From Armigeres subalbatus (lineage: Eukaryota > Arthropoda > Insecta > Diptera > Culicidae): 64,000 nucleotides of DNA. Shown piece by piece: positions 11,943 to 23,900 of this stretch. Location of the stretch: the NCBI RefSeq assembly GCF_024139115.2, contig NC_085140.1, positions 100,266,988-100,330,987 on the forward strand, given 5' to 3'. The notes beneath the pieces are model-generated. The model saw only the letters and a list, made by a program, of their open reading frames with translations. It did not search any database and had not been told where the DNA came from. Each line of letters begins with the position of its first letter. Within the stretch, counting starts at the first letter, position 1. Position numbers and translations under genes: made by a program.

Positions 11943-12464
11943 TTAGACTGCCCCAAAATGCATGAAATCCTGAATTTCAAACCTTGCACCCTTAAATGAC
12001 AGTTTGGGGGTCCCCGAAGCTCCCCAGAAAATTTCAGCTCATTCGGTCCAGTGGTTGGCGTGCGCAAATGGCTCAAAGTTTGTATGGGAAAAGTAATTCA
12101 AATTTATGGGAAAACGCAACCGTTTCAGTTTTTTGCTTCTAGGTGGCGCTGTAGTCGACGGATTCCCGTTGTGGACAAAATGTAGAACCTTTTTTATATA
12201 AGGAAGCGACTGGTGAAGACCGGATGTAAATCCCTTTGGAATTGGCCAAGTTATACGCATCCAAAGTCGAGGGTTTCGAGCGTGTCCCCCAGGGATTTAA
12301 AATGAGAGCAACGTACCACCGACCATTGTGGCGTCGATGCAGGCGTATTCGGTGTTGTGCGAAATTAAATGCATGATTATCACGCAATCTCGCGAATTTT
12401 TATCCGATTGGTAAATACTTTCCGTACTCTGTACAGTAGTGTAGCTAGAGAGGGAGGGGGTGAA
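11943..12464 (+). repeat. Left terminal inverted repeat (about 520 bp) of a long-TIR DNA transposon
   Basis: This segment starts at TTAGACTGCCCC. It matches, in inverted orientation, the segment 32085-32621 beside the transposase relic. Shared blocks include AATTTCAAACCTTGCAC, AAATTTTCTGGGGAGCTTC (inverted), GGAAGCGACTGGTGAAGACC and CAGTAGTGTAGCTAGAGAGG. Flanking order relative to the next segment (12465-13244, related to 28681-28950) indicates this is the left end of a partial second copy. The end sequence resembles the MITE at 60167-60463. Confidence 0.7.
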
Positions 12465-13244
12465 TAAGGGGGGGCAAAGGGGGGATCTTTTTTTAGTAGA
12501 AAAACACATCCGGGATATTGTTCGATGTTTAATCTCGCAATTTTCTGGCATCGTTTTATCTTCGAGCTAACACGCTAAAAAAAATTACTAAAAATTGACA
12601 TAAATTAAAGAACTCAAAATTTGGTCAAGTTTGGTTTATGCTATAGTTTAGAGCAGAGCTTCCCAAACTTTTGGGTATGCGACCCACCTAGCAAAGTTCT
12701 ATATGTCTCGCGACCTACCTATGAAAATTTTTCACCAAGTAGTATTAAGCATTAAGTGAATCAGACTGTCATCTGTTCCGGCAATTTTTACAAAAATATT
12801 CACGTTACCTTCATGTACAAATGCAAAAAATGACAAACATGATATTTTTTGTCAAAATGTTTTTATTTTACTTCATTAAGGGGATAGCTTTTAGGCATAC
12901 AAGTTTTCTGAAATAACGTGGTGATGAATATTTAAAACAAATGCGGTTTGAATTTGAAATTATATTCATGAAAAAATGATCAAAATGTTCGGCATTCGAG
13001 CTGCAATTAATATTTGTTCTACGCGACCCACCAACAATCCGCTCGCGACCCCCCTGGGGGTCGGGACCCACAGTTTGGGAAACCATGGTTTAGAGTTCAA
13101 TTTTCGAAGCGTGAATGTAAATACACGAAATAAATTAAGTACTTCTTCCATTTATTTTGTTAGCCTCAAATAAAAATATACAGCCATCCAGTTCCAACAT
13201 TATTTATATGATCCCTCAAAATTACCTTATATTTGGTAGGATCG
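12465..13244 (+). mobile_element. Left internal part of the long-TIR transposon, truncated, with hAT MITE inside
   Basis: TTTTCTGGCATCGTTTTATC (from 12541) through GTTTATGC matches 28681-28795. After the interruption at 12654-13087, AGTTCAATTTTCGAAGCGTG through TTGGTAGGATCGTTC (to about 13246) matches 28798-28951. Homology stops abruptly at GATCGTTC, where a different repeat begins. The transposase coding region is absent here, so this copy is a left-end remnant. Confidence 0.7.
12654..13087. mobile_element. hAT-type MITE with 8-bp TSD and a paralogous empty site
   Basis: The ends are CAGAGCTTCCCAAACTTTTG and the inverted form of CATGGTTTCCCAAACTGT, with CGACCCACC-type subterminal repeats. 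The 8-mer GTTTAGAG flanks it at 12646-12653 and 13088-13095. The related uninterrupted sequence near 28790-28805 carries GTTTAGAG only once, which proves insertion with target duplication. It is 434 bp and non-coding. A fragment of the same family lies at 38724. Confidence 0.9.
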
Positions 13245-13806
13245 TTCGAACAACTTCACATACGTTCAAACAAAGCAGCAACCGAAGCGTTTTCTTGGGG
13301 CCGGAGTCAATGTTCGTCAAACTGCTTGACTGGTGTGTACGTTGCATAAGGCAGGAATCTAAAATCAAATACATAAAAAGAAATTTTTTGTGTCCTCATT
13401 ATGGAACGTACACACGGTCAAGCAGTTTGACTAACATTAACTCCACCTCTCGTTTATTCAAACATCCATCCAGTTTTACCAACAGCGACACGAACAATCA
13501 ATTTATTCGACCAACAATATCACACACGAACGACCGAAGCACCAACTCGAGTACCAACTATCAAAAAATATATGAGGGCTTGTGCAACTTCACTACAAAT
13601 GCTCAAACATGTTCGGCGAACCTTGACTCCACCCCCGACAACTCAAACCAAAATCAAACCGTTTTAATTTTTTCCAACCGAGCCGCCAACTGTCAAATGG
13701 TTGTTCGAACAACTTCACACACGTTCAAACAAAGCAGCAACCGAAGCGTTTTCGTGGGGGCGGAGTCAATGTTTGTCGAACTGCTTGACTGGTGTGTACG
13801 TTGCAT
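13244..13806. repeat. Repeat unit with 104-bp direct copies and an inverted partial copy
   Basis: GTTCGAACAACTTCACAYACG through TTGACTGGTGTGTACGTTGCAT occurs at 13244-13347 and 13703-13806 with few differences. A shorter inverted copy (GGAACGTACACACGGTCAAG) lies at 13403-13443. A 275-codon open frame runs through it (13157-13984), but its two similar peptide segments simply mirror the DNA repeat, and its composition is rich in Ser, Thr, Asn and Gln. I treat it as non-coding repeat, perhaps a MITE or satellite-like element. Confidence 0.6.
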
Positions 13807-15339
13807 TAGAGAGACTTGCTGCCATCTACAGGCTCATCTCTCAACAAAGAACGTGAACGAAACTCATCAAAAAAGTGTGAAAAGTTATGTTGTTAGTGTT
13901 GCTTTTAAGGTGAATGGCGTTGGAATCAAAATTCAAAGCTACATAGTGCCCAAAAAGCAAACAACAGGCAGCAGCAAAAAGTAGTTTTTCAAGTGAGCTT
14001 GCAGCACACACGAATAAAAAAGATTTGATAATCATCTATAAATTGTCATTTGTGCGAGGAAAAACGCGAGGTGTGGGCGAAAGCGACCATTGTAGCAGAA
14101 ATGTTTGGACTCCGTCGTGTTTGTCCTTGAAAGCATGTTATGCTGGTTTGTGTTTTCCATTGATAGAGTATTCTAAACAGTTTTAACAGTTATTATTACA
14201 AGAGATACGTCTCCAAGAGATTTTTAAACGGCTTGAAACAAATATTTATAAATCAACTGATCAAAATCGAGTTTAAGGCAATTTTAAACCGAGAAAAATT
14301 TGGTCGGATTTAAGCCTAGATTTAAGACCTCACGTACTTTAAGGCTAGTTTACACATCAGGAGCTTGTCTGCAAATTTTGCCCTCATCCGTGTGGAAGGG
14401 ATTTATGGAATTCTGTTATGATAAATGAGAGATTCGGCCCGATTTCAAATACAATGCGGTGGATATCTCAGAGAGTTCGAACTGTAAACCAAATTATAAA
14501 TTAGCCAGGATTTTTGTTACATTTCGCGACAACATTACATGATAACTGGTAAAGACTTCTTAGAAGTGAGGCTACTCTTAGCGTCATTTAAATCAATTTA
14601 GATCAAAAAAGTCTGTGAATATATGAGATTTGACGTTTATTCTCATGGCGCCAACCCTATTCATGGAAATAATTAAAATTACATTTTATTAATGTTCTTT
14701 TCTGGTTGAGATTGAGTTATACTTATCCGTAGATTTTTCCCACTTATATTCATGGAAAAGGGATTTGGTGCGGGAAATCAATAATCTCACCCTATTGCTC
14801 TTTTCGCATTTGTCTTTTGACATTTTTTCTTAGCCCTTTAATGCACAAAACCGGCCTAAGGCAAAGTACTTTGACTATTGTTTGGTTTTTAAATTATTCA
14901 AAATTGTAAAAGTCAATAACTTTTTTAATGCATGTCTAAGAGTAGATTAAAATAAATTTTCAAAATCCCATTTTTTTATGTTGGAAGATGCGTAATTTTC
15001 TGTTCCTTCGTGTTTTTGTCCGCGTCCTTCTGAAGAGTGAAAAATTTGTATTTTAGTATTTTTCCACAACTGACTTAATACAATGCAAGATTATGGTGAC
15101 GAATGATTCACTTTAAAATATTTCTATTCTTTTATGAAAATGAAAGGAAAATGAAAATTAAGCCCATATATGTTGGATTTTCCATAGCTCTTGAATTTTT
15201 CCACAAGTTCTATTGACATTATTTGGTAGTCCAGGAAGACGCAAATGCATTGCCTGTGAGTAGTCATATAAAAATATTACGGATAACACGTAATAAAGCT
15301 TTTTTGAAAAGTCATGAGAAATTGAATTTTAGAAAGTGC
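13807..15339. other. AT-rich stretch, nothing recognised
   Basis: No gene, terminal repeat or array is evident. Only short open frames with no family resemblance occur. Confidence 0.35.
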
Positions 15340-15951
15340 CTGGGCAATACGCCCCACCTTAACCAAAGACGTTTCATAGCCCTTTATCAGTATTTTATCA
15401 ATCCCATAATAAAGGTTACAATTATGCGCTTGGCATTAAAAACCAACATAGGTCCATTTGAGCAGCTGTGAATTACATTTCAATATTTTCCATACAATTT
15501 GGAAGCAATTGCTGCAGGCTCGCTGCGCTTGTGTCCAGTCGGTAAGAGCATATCGTCCTGCCTACACTGGGGCGTTTTGGCCAGTGAAACATGTTTTCGA
15601 AAATCGTTACATTTTTGAAGATGGAAGCGATTTTATATCATTATAACCACTGAGAAAAGTTATTTTGTTGCTCAACTGAGTGTTCCAGTGCAAGTTTTGC
15701 GGACAGTATGCTAGAGACGCTCAAGAATGTTGAACAAACAAACATGAAAAGTTACATCAAAACTGTAACTTTTTGTATTTTGCTATTATTTTCATTGTGT
15801 AATACAAAAATACTTCCACATTCACATAGTATGATGGGTTTACAAATACTTATAGGTACCAACTGATTTTGACCCTTAATTAGTTATAGTTTTCTAGAAA
15901 TCAAAGGGGGGCGTTTTGGCCAGGTGGGGCGCATTATACCGTCTTACCCTC
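15340..15951. mobile_element. Probable MITE with GCGCCCCACC-type ends
   Basis: The right end reads GGTGGGGCGCATTATACCG followed by TCTTACCC. An imperfect inverted counterpart, GGGCAATACGCCCCACC, starts near 15345. The 15-mer GGGGCGTTTTGGCCA occurs twice inside (15559 and 15907 regions). The ends are too diverged to find a target duplication, so this call is moderate. Confidence 0.4.
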
Positions 15952-15954
15952 CTC

Positions 15955-16135
15955 AGTTATTATATTTTCTATGCCCGCCATCGCAGGCGTATGAGTCTTT
16001 CGGGTGGCAAACATTATGCCCAGGGAGTTGAGTATGTTTTTCACCCGAAAACATCCTATACCGGACCGAGACTCGAATTCGCCATCTCCGGATTAGCAAT
16101 CCTACGCCTTTGCTAACTGGAAATCCCTTTTTATC
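15955..16135 (-). repeat. tRNA-like SINE fragment
   Basis: Read on the minus strand, the segment begins near 16130 with AGTTAGCAAAGGCGTAGG, an A-box-like block. GGCGAATTCGAGTCTCGG follows about 25 bases later and fits a pol III B box. The rest is unrelated body. The layout, a tRNA-like head with internal promoter boxes then a non-tRNA body, is that of insect tRNA-derived SINEs. It is not a functional tRNA, because arms and acceptor stem do not close. Confidence 0.5.
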
Positions 16136-19100
16136 ATCCATTAAATTTGAAAATATTAAAATAGATATATTTACAGGTTTATTGCCGTTGAATAGCTGCT
16201 CACAGAGTGTGAAATATCATGTTCACGCATTACGACATATTGTTGCCATCAAACGAATGGAGAACACGTTGAAACGAATTACTACGCGACACCAGCAGCG
16301 CGAGTAGAAGGAGCCAGAACTCATATAATTTAATCGCTAAATGTTTTCTTAGGATTTATCAATTGAATAAATTATAACAAAAATCTCCCGTATGAAACAG
16401 ATTTAAAGATGGGCGTCTTTAGCAATGTAAACAGAGCGGAGACGACCGACGTGGACTGTTGGCCAAGTGCAGCACACACGCACGCACGGTGACGCACCCC
16501 ATGTGTGATGAAGGCGCGCCGTGGCGTGACTGGAGAAATGGTCCACAACTCAGCCTGGCTCCTATAGTCGCGATAGGTGCTTGACAGAAGTTCTCAATCG
16601 TCCGTTGTGATTTTATTTTATTGGAAGGGACTTCGGATAAGATTTGATTTATTAAATGCGAATTTGGTGAATATTGCTGAATTAAATTCCCGTAAATACA
16701 TTGATCCCACAATAATGGGTTACACAACAATATGAGTCATCCTCATTCGAACAGTGACTAATAGTTGGGGTCAGTCTACTTGAAATTTTTGATGTTTTTT
16801 TGGTTTTCCACCTTTTGGAAAGACTTAGTTTTCCGCTAAGCAGTTCGAGAAACACTGTGCTATAGTGTCTGGCCGGCCGTGGTCGACGCAGCGACAACGA
16901 CGACGGCCACCAAACGGAACGCCACACGGTCGATGATGAGGACGCTGCTGCTGGCTGCTGCTTGTGATGGGATTCTATTTCGGAGTTTTGTTTTCTTAAG
17001 GGGATTTTCTTCAGAAGCGAGAAATTAATAAGGCGAGACCCAGAAAAATCTACACACTTTCCGCGGGATCTTCCACCGATGTTTGCACCATGCGAGTAAG
17101 TTGCGATCGGGGAGACTATCTGAGCCGACTGAAAAGAGTTCAAGTTGTTAGACTGTAGGATTTATGATTGATGATCTCTTTGTCACCGAATCAACACCTC
17201 TTCCCGGGTTGGGAGTCCACCGATGCGATGATACATGTTCGTTTGTGGTTTTGTCGAGATCATCATCTTCATCGCAAGCAGAAAGCGGGATGCAGTGCAA
17301 AAGATAGTTTTCCAGCTGACTGCGGCCGCATTAGGGCATCATTCATCAGTCGAAGAACGTCGAGCCTACTGCCGCAGAGCGGTTGAAGGCGCCACACCAG
17401 GGCAGAAATAGGGGAGCAGCAGAAGCGGATCATCAAATATGTACATAATTTCATGCTACACTTGACTTGACACGGAATGAATGGGGACGGTTGATTGCTA
17501 ATGCATAATTTATCGAGATTTCCACCGGGCGCAAGCAGTACTTCGATGATGCGTTGCGCCGATGACAATTGGGGGTTGTGGGTGGATCAATGTGGTGGGA
17601 AATCCAATTGAAACTCAGGAGCGAATAAATGTGCGTTCCTACGGACGATTGACATAGACTTTCGGGAGTCGTGTTGATTGAATCCGGTGAGTGGTTTGGT
17701 AATACTGGGGTGTGATTAGTTAACGGGTGTGACTGGAATACCCGAAGGGCCACTAGTGTGCCATTTGATTTCGGTCGGTGGAATATTCATTGAATGATGC
17801 ATTGCCGTCGGGTAAAGAGTCTGAGCAAAAATCGTTTGAGTTAATTCACCCTTCACGATTATGTTTGTCGCGTCTCCTCCTACGACAAGGTCAGAGCACC
17901 TATTCGCATTTCCGATGCTACATGACAGTGAATGAAAAATGTGTTAAAGCAAAATTTTATCTTGCTTGTTTAAAACAAGTTACCGCAGGCAATAATGTTA
18001 CAAAATTGAAACAACGAACAGGAAGATCAATGGCATCATTTTGAAGAAGGGTAATTTTGAAATAAATATCATTTCTTGAAATCAGCGTTTTTTCCTAAAT
18101 CAGCCATCCGTATGATAAACATATTCGTTCGTTACTTGAAGCGTCACCTACAATCGGAACATTTTTGCCACGTAGTTTAGTATACGATGTCAACACATTA
18201 CGAAAGTTAATCTGAATCTGGAACATTAGTTCTGTAATCAATCATTTTTCTGGTATATGTTCTGCCTGCCCTTCTCAAAGCTGACCGGAAAACATCACAT
18301 CATCACCTAAACAAACCGACATCCAGCACTCATCAAATCGGGTTCGCCAATTTCTTCAAACGAAGACACCTCAGTCGAACCAACAAAGATCAAACGCACT
18401 AGCCGGGGCCGATGCACAATCCTTTGAAAACTGTTTGCCATCCCTTCAGAGGAGCACGGTTGATGTTCTTCACACAGCTCGCAAAAATTTATGCATTTTT
18501 AATTCACACGACTCATCTCGACGGGGTTTTCGTTCCCATTCGCTCCTCTTCTGATGTATACACAATGAATGCAGTTTATTGCATAAACAAACAATTACTG
18601 ACTGATGGCGGTCGATGGTGCATCGAACGGCGAAGCGGCTGCTGGACCTCGTCAACGAATGCCCACTGACTGCAATTTCTCCGGCTAAGTTATTACGTGA
18701 ATATCGTTACCGATCGAGGGATCGATGATTGCTTTATTCCAGGCCCGGAATAGATCCGTTAGACCCAAACCAGTCAACGGCGGGTAATTTGCACTAAAAC
18801 TAATTGCCTGCTGAAAGGTGACTCAATCTGGGCTAGGTAAACAGCATGCTTAAAGCGAAGATCGTCTTTGAGGGTAACTTAGGATCCAATAATGACAATA
18901 ATGACTTTTTTTTGGCAAACAACGATCAACCTGTAAAACAATTCAATTCGCTCCTTTAACTTTCAATTTTATCGAAATACATCACATCTGGCATGGCTGT
19001 ATTGTACTTTGATTGTTTGTCTGAAGTGAGTTCAGTGAAAAAATGCACTTCCCTACCATCGTAGCCGTCGACGTTGTACACGTCAGCCATCGAGTCAAAT

Positions 19101-19555
19101 GGCTTGATGCACATGCATTTTGATAGACTATTTTTGGAGGAAAAGTGAATTTCCTGTTTACCAAACCGCATGAAGTGCATGGTGCATTGGAATAATAAAC
19201 AACATCATCGCGGGAAACGGATCGACACTCTGTCTCGCGCGGTGGTTGTCTGTATTCCGTTCGCGGTGGGCAACATAGTTGGATTTTTTTCAGCCTTGAT
19301 GGAGCTGATGTTATTTCATATGAAAGCTGCTACGGAATCAGAAATAGCGAATACCATCAGTGGGACTGCAGTCTTGAAGGATAGTTCGATAGCTGTATGT
19401 ACCCGGCCTTGTCTGGGGCTACCAGTTTGATTTTGCAGATGTTGCTGATAATGAATGAAGGTTACAAGATAAGAGGAAAAGATTTTTGATAACAATACCG
19501 TCAAAAAATACTTTTTAGTGTGGTAAAGATATATATTATAAGGCCAGCTCGATCC
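16136..19555. other. Long stretch, possibly host DNA, no gene recognised
   Basis: This 3.4-kb block has higher GC than most of the window around 16.4-17.7 kb and 18.3-18.7 kb. Open frames such as 16682-17143 (minus, 153 codons) are the best candidates for host sequence, but contain serine-rich simple runs and match no family I recognise. CAG-rich triplets near 16935-16960 (CAGCAGC on the minus strand) are common in dipteran 5' UTRs. I cannot support a gene call. Confidence 0.35.
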
Positions 19556-19938
19556 ATGGCTGCAAGTCGTTAACCACGCAGTCTATGAAGGGTCCGCAAA
19601 CAGTCCCCCACCTGATCGATCCGCCTTGCTCGCTGCGCACTTCGCCTTCTTGTGCCCATCGGATCGTTGTCGAGAACAATTTCCACCGAATTACTATCCG
19701 ACATTCTTGCTACGTGTCCAGCCCACCGCAGTCGTCCGATTTTCGCGGTGTGAACGATGGATGATTCTCCCAATAGCTGATGCAACTCGTGGTTCATTCA
19801 CCTTCTCCACGTACCACAATAGATGGTACTCAGCACTTTCATTTCGAAAAATCCAAATCCACGGTGATCCTTCACAAGCATCATCCAGGTCGTGGCTATA
19901 GAGGACTACCGGTCTAATAAACGTTTTGTAGATTGTCA
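19556..19938 (-). pseudogene. RTE subfamily A relic, 3' segment of a split copy
   Basis: The minus strand encodes the C-terminal part of the subfamily A protein: TIYKTFIRPVVLY, then MNHELHQLLGESSIVHTAKI, RLRWAGHVARMSDSN and LDNDPMGTRRRSAQRARRID. This matches the region after position 3336 of the copy at 2.0-3.8 kb. Homology stops at 19938 where a plus-strand RTE copy begins, and resumes upstream-in-element at 23538. The two pieces are therefore one minus-strand insertion split by the later one, with about 280 bp lost at the junction. Confidence 0.75.
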
Positions 19939-20923
19939 CGGCAAATGCTGGGTAAAGCGTACCATTGGTACTTCGCGTACCTGAAGGAATAAAATAGACC
20001 CCATCTCCTTAGTCTCTTACCCAGCAACTCCTATCCCTATATCCCCGCGGTGCTGGCCGGGATACGAGCAACCTTAGGGAAGATCGGGTAACCAACCCCG
20101 GTGGGAACTATGGTCGTATGCTGACGGGGAAGGGGGGTTTGCTTCTCTCCGGAGGTGCAAATCTTACTTAGCGTCTGTTCTCCATATCAGGATCGGCTCA
20201 CAACAGCGTCTGTTCTCCATGTTAGGGGCGGCTGATCATCGTCCAAGTGCCAGCGAGGGACTCTAAGTGAAACTGTGCACCATGGTCCACCGGAAATAAG
20301 GAGGAATGGTCCTCCGGAAATTTAGGGGGTTTGGTGTCAGGCCCTGCAAGCCAGCCTTTAAAAAATCATAAGCAACGAACAATCAACAAGAGAGTACGGA
20401 CCGGATCCATCGGCGAAGACCACTGCGACGAAAAGGGACTAGCGATTGGAAACTCGGTTCGTGGAACTGCAAATCTCTCAACTTCATCGGGAGCACACGC
20501 ATACTCGCCGATGTGCTCAAGGACCGTGGATTCGGCATCGTAGCGCTGCAGGAGGTACACCAGGAGATCACCACTGCAGACAGAATCACAAATCGACCAC
20601 GTTCTGATTTATGGACGGCACTTCTCCGACATTATCGACGTCAGGACATATCGTGGCGCTAACATCGACTCTGACCACTATCTGGTGATGGTTAAACTGC
20701 GCCCAAAACTATCCGTCATCAACAATGTTCGGTACCGACGACCGCCGCGGTACGACCTAGAGCGACTGAAGCAACCTGATGTCGCCACTGCATACGCGCA
20801 GCATCTCCAGGCGGCGTTGCTGGAAGAGGTGAGCTCGATGGGGCCCTCTTGAGGACTGCTGGAGTACAGTTAGCAGCCATTAACGACGCAGCGGAGAACA
20901 TCGTCGGGTATATGGGTCGAAGT

Positions 20924-21660
20924 CCCAAGTAGCACACGCAACATCTCCCTAAAAGCATCTTGTTTCTATTCAGTTTCATTAAAGGCATTGGAAAAACATC
21001 AAAGCACGAAAAAGTTGCATCAAGATGTCAAAAACGTTCGAATTGTGATCAATGTTTCATTAAAATTGCAATGCAGTACGTGTTTGACATTTGGAAACAA
21101 ACAAACAAAGAATACTGCACTTCATGTTGCAAACACGAAACTAAATCATAAAGTTGCATATTTTTTACCATGTAACTTCAATGCGTCTTTCAAAATTTAA
21201 TTGTTTGTTTAAATTAAGTTGCAGATAAGTTGAATGTGTCTTCATGTTTAATTTAGCATCGTTCAACGTTCTGACAACTCACATTTTTTTCCTGTGATGG
21301 TGCAATCAAGTAACAGGAAACCCGAATACAAAACTTCATAATCGTATGGTTTTTATGGTGAGTCAACATGCAGTCCCTTTGAAGTGTTGAATGGTGCTGT
21401 GGTAGAGTGAAGGACTATCAATCACAAGATCCATAAATCGAATCCAGTTTTATATTTTTATTTTATTTTTTTCCGCTGTAGTATTTTGTAACATTATTGC
21501 AATTTTACTGCAATCGAAGGATGTTTCCGTGGGCTCCACCTCTTGCGCTTTTTAGATTGCAAGAGAGTTATATTTGATGGCACATACGCAAAGATTGTTT
21601 CTTTCCGAATGTTGCAACACAGTGAAATGTTCAGTAGTGAAACAATTTGTGCTGCTTGGG
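20924..21660. mobile_element. 737-bp non-coding element with 3-bp TSD inside an RTE reading frame
   Basis: The ends are CCCAAGTAGCACA and the inverted form of CCCAAGCAGCACA (12 of 13 match). AGT flanks both sides (20921-20923 and 21661-21663). Removing the insert plus one AGT rejoins the host RTE codons in frame as MGRSRRNDW, so both boundaries and the 3-bp duplication are supported by the reading frame. AAGTTGCA-like words recur inside. It carries a tRNA-like pol III segment near its middle-right. A 3-bp duplication with CCC...GGG ends fits small families known in mosquitoes; I do not assign a superfamily. Confidence 0.8.
21391..21450 (+). repeat. tRNA-like segment with A and B boxes
   Basis: TGGTAGAGTGA at 21400-21410 matches a pol III A box, and AAATCGAATCC at 21435-21445 is close to a B box. 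The spacing is about 24 bases and a T-rich run follows from about 21448. It lies wholly inside the 737-bp element, so either a SINE head inserted there or the element itself carries a pol III promoter. The arms do not fold into a complete tRNA. Confidence 0.5.
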
Positions 21661-23537
21661 AGTCGACGGAACGATTGGTTCGACGAAGAGTGCAGACAGA
21701 TTCTGGAGGAGAAGGACGCAGCGCGGGTGGTCGCGCTGCAGCAAGGTACCCGGCAGAACGTGGAACGTTATAGACGGAAGCGGAGACAGCAGACCCGCTT
21801 TTTTCAGGAGAAGAAACGCCGCCTGGAAGAAGCGGAGTGCGAGGAGATGGAACAGCTGTGCCGTTCTCAAGATACACGCAAGTTCTATCAGAAGCTCAAC
21901 GCATCCCGCAAAGGCTTCGTGCCGCGAGCCGAAATGTGCCGGGATAAGGATGGGAGCATCTTGACGGACGAACGTGTGGTGATCGAAAGGTGGAAGCAGC
22001 ACTATGAGGAACATCTGAATGGCGCTGAGAGTACAGGCAGTGAAAGTCAAGGCAGCGGAGGAGATGACTACGTCAGTTCAGCGGACGATGGAAGCCAACC
22101 AGCCCCCACCTTGAGGGAAGTTGAGGATGCCATTCAACAGCTAAAGACCAATAAAGCAGCTGGTAAGGATGGAATCGGAGCTGAGCTCATCAAGGTGGGC
22201 CCGGAAAAGCTGGCCACTTGCCTGCACAAACTGATAGTCAGAATCTGGGAAACCGAACAGCTACCGGAGGAGTGGAAGGAAGGGGTTATATGCCCCATCT
22301 ACAAGAAAGGCGACAAACTGGAGTGTGAGAACTTTCGAGCGATCACCATCCTTAATGCCGCCTACAAAGTGATATCCCAGATCATCTTCCGTCGTCTGTC
22401 ACCATTAGTGAACGAGTTCGTGGGAAGTTATCAAGCCGGTTTCGTTGACGGCCGCTCGACAACGGACCAGATCTTTACTGTACGGCAAATCCTTCAAAAA
22501 TGCCGTGAATACCAGGTCCCAACGTACCATCTGTTCGTTGATTTAAAGGCGCCATACGACAGTATAGACCGCGTAGAGCTATGGAAAATTATGGACGAGA
22601 ACAGCTTCCCTGGGAAGCTTACCAGACTGATCAAAGTAACGGTGGATGGTGTGCAAAACTGTGTGAAGATTTCGGGCGAATACTCCAGTTCGTTCGAATC
22701 ACGCCGGGGACTAAGACAAGGTGATGGACTTTCGTGCCTGTTGTTCAACATTGCGCTAGAAGGTGTCATGCGGAGAGCCGGGGTACGATTTTCAACAGAT
22801 CCAGTCAATTTATTTGCTTCGCAGATGACATGGACATTGTTGGCCGAACATTTGCAAAGGTGGCAGAACTGTACACCCGCCTGGAACGTAAAGCAACAAA
22901 AGTTGGACTGGTGGTGAATGCGTCAAAGACAAAGTCCATGCTTGTGGGCGGAACCGAGTGTTACAGAGCCCGCCTGGGAAGCAGTGTTACGATAGACGGG
23001 GATACCTTCGAGGTGGTCGAGGAATTCGTCTACCTCGGATCCTTGCTAACGGCTGACAACAACGTTAGTCGTGAAATACGAAGGCGCATCATCTGTGGAA
23101 GTCGGGCCTACTACGGGCTCCAGAAGAAACTGCGGTCGAAAAAGATTCGCCACCGCACCAAATGTGTCATGTACAAGACGCTTATAAAACCGGTTGTCCT
23201 CTACGGACATGAAACATGGACAATGCTCGAGGAGGACTTGCAAGCACTCGGAGTATTCGAGAGACGGGTGCTTAGGACCATCTTTGGCGGTGTGCAAGAA
23301 GACGGTGTGTGGCGGCGAAGAATGAACCATGAGCTCGCCCAACTCTACGGCGAACCCAGTATCCAGAAGTTAGCTAAAGCCGGAAGGATACGATGGACAG
23401 GACATGTTGCAAGAATGCCGGACAGCAACCCTGCAAAGATGGTGTTCGCTTCCGATCCGGCAGGTACGAGACGGCGTGGAGCGCAGCGAGCGAGAATGGG
23501 CAGACCAGGTGCAAAACGACTTGGCGAGCGAGGCGAG

Positions 23538-23900
23538 CAAAGTTATGCCAAAATATCAATGTCGTCGGTAGTCGCCTGGTACTGCCCCACGAGCTCTCTT
23601 GCGATTGGTGTTAGTCGGTGGCATTAAATTTGGGAGAGTACCTTGTAGGCGGCGTATAGCAATGTTCAGCACGGTAGTTGCTACAATTTAGCTTATCGCC
23701 CTTTTTGTTAGATGGGACACACGACACCTTTCATTAACTCCTGCGGCAGAACTTCATCCTCCCAAACCTTGGTAATTACCCACTGCAGCGCTCTTGCCAG
23801 TGCTTCACCACCGTGTTTAAAAAGCTCTCCTGGTAGTTGATCAACTTCAAGGGCTTTTTTATTTTCCAGCCGACCGATCTCTTTCTGGATTTCCTGAATA
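23538..23900 (-). pseudogene. RTE subfamily A relic, middle segment of the split minus copy
   Basis: Read on the minus strand from 23900: LENKKALEVDQLPGELFKHG, then ALARALQWVITKVWEDEVLP, a decayed KKGD/NYRAIT region, AAYKVLSQI and GQYQA. It then joins directly to TDDIDI at 23538-23565, which is RT motif C. About 390 bp of RT, including motif A and the GDG region, is deleted between GQYQA and DDIDI. The segment is bounded on the left by the plus-strand RTE copy and on the right by the 4.7-kb element. Its 5' continuation is at 28615-28680. Confidence 0.75.

Larger units (their letters stand above)
19939..23537 (+). pseudogene. RTE-clade EN-RT element, subfamily B, nearly full length but broken
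   Basis: From 19939 to about 20400 is GC-rich 5' leader. WKLGSWNCKSLNF (about 20438) opens the endonuclease and GIVALQEV carries the catalytic Glu. A deletion then joins it to IDHVLIYGRHFSDII and NIDSDHYLVMVKLR, which holds the SDH motif. After a 737-bp insertion (20924-21660) the frame continues from NDWFDEECRQ to the RT. Motif A is FVDLKAPYDSIDR (usual AAYD altered to APYD), then GLRQGDGLSCLLFNIALEG. A frameshift near 22780 leads to ICFADDMDIVG (motif C) and the C-terminal VLYGHETWTMLEED and WRRRMNHELAQLYGE blocks. The 3' end is cut at 23537. It sits inside the minus-strand subfamily A copy and has been dead since at least the second insertion. Confidence 0.85.

Noticed and set aside
13157..13984. 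275-codon open frame as a novel gene
   Set aside because: It runs through a DNA repeat whose two 104-bp copies produce its two similar peptide parts. Composition is low-complexity and it starts inside transposon-derived sequence.
16682..17143. Host gene exon on the minus strand
   Set aside because: 153 codons with serine runs and no recognised domain. A TCAGT initiator-like word nearby lacks a convincing downstream promoter element or splice support.
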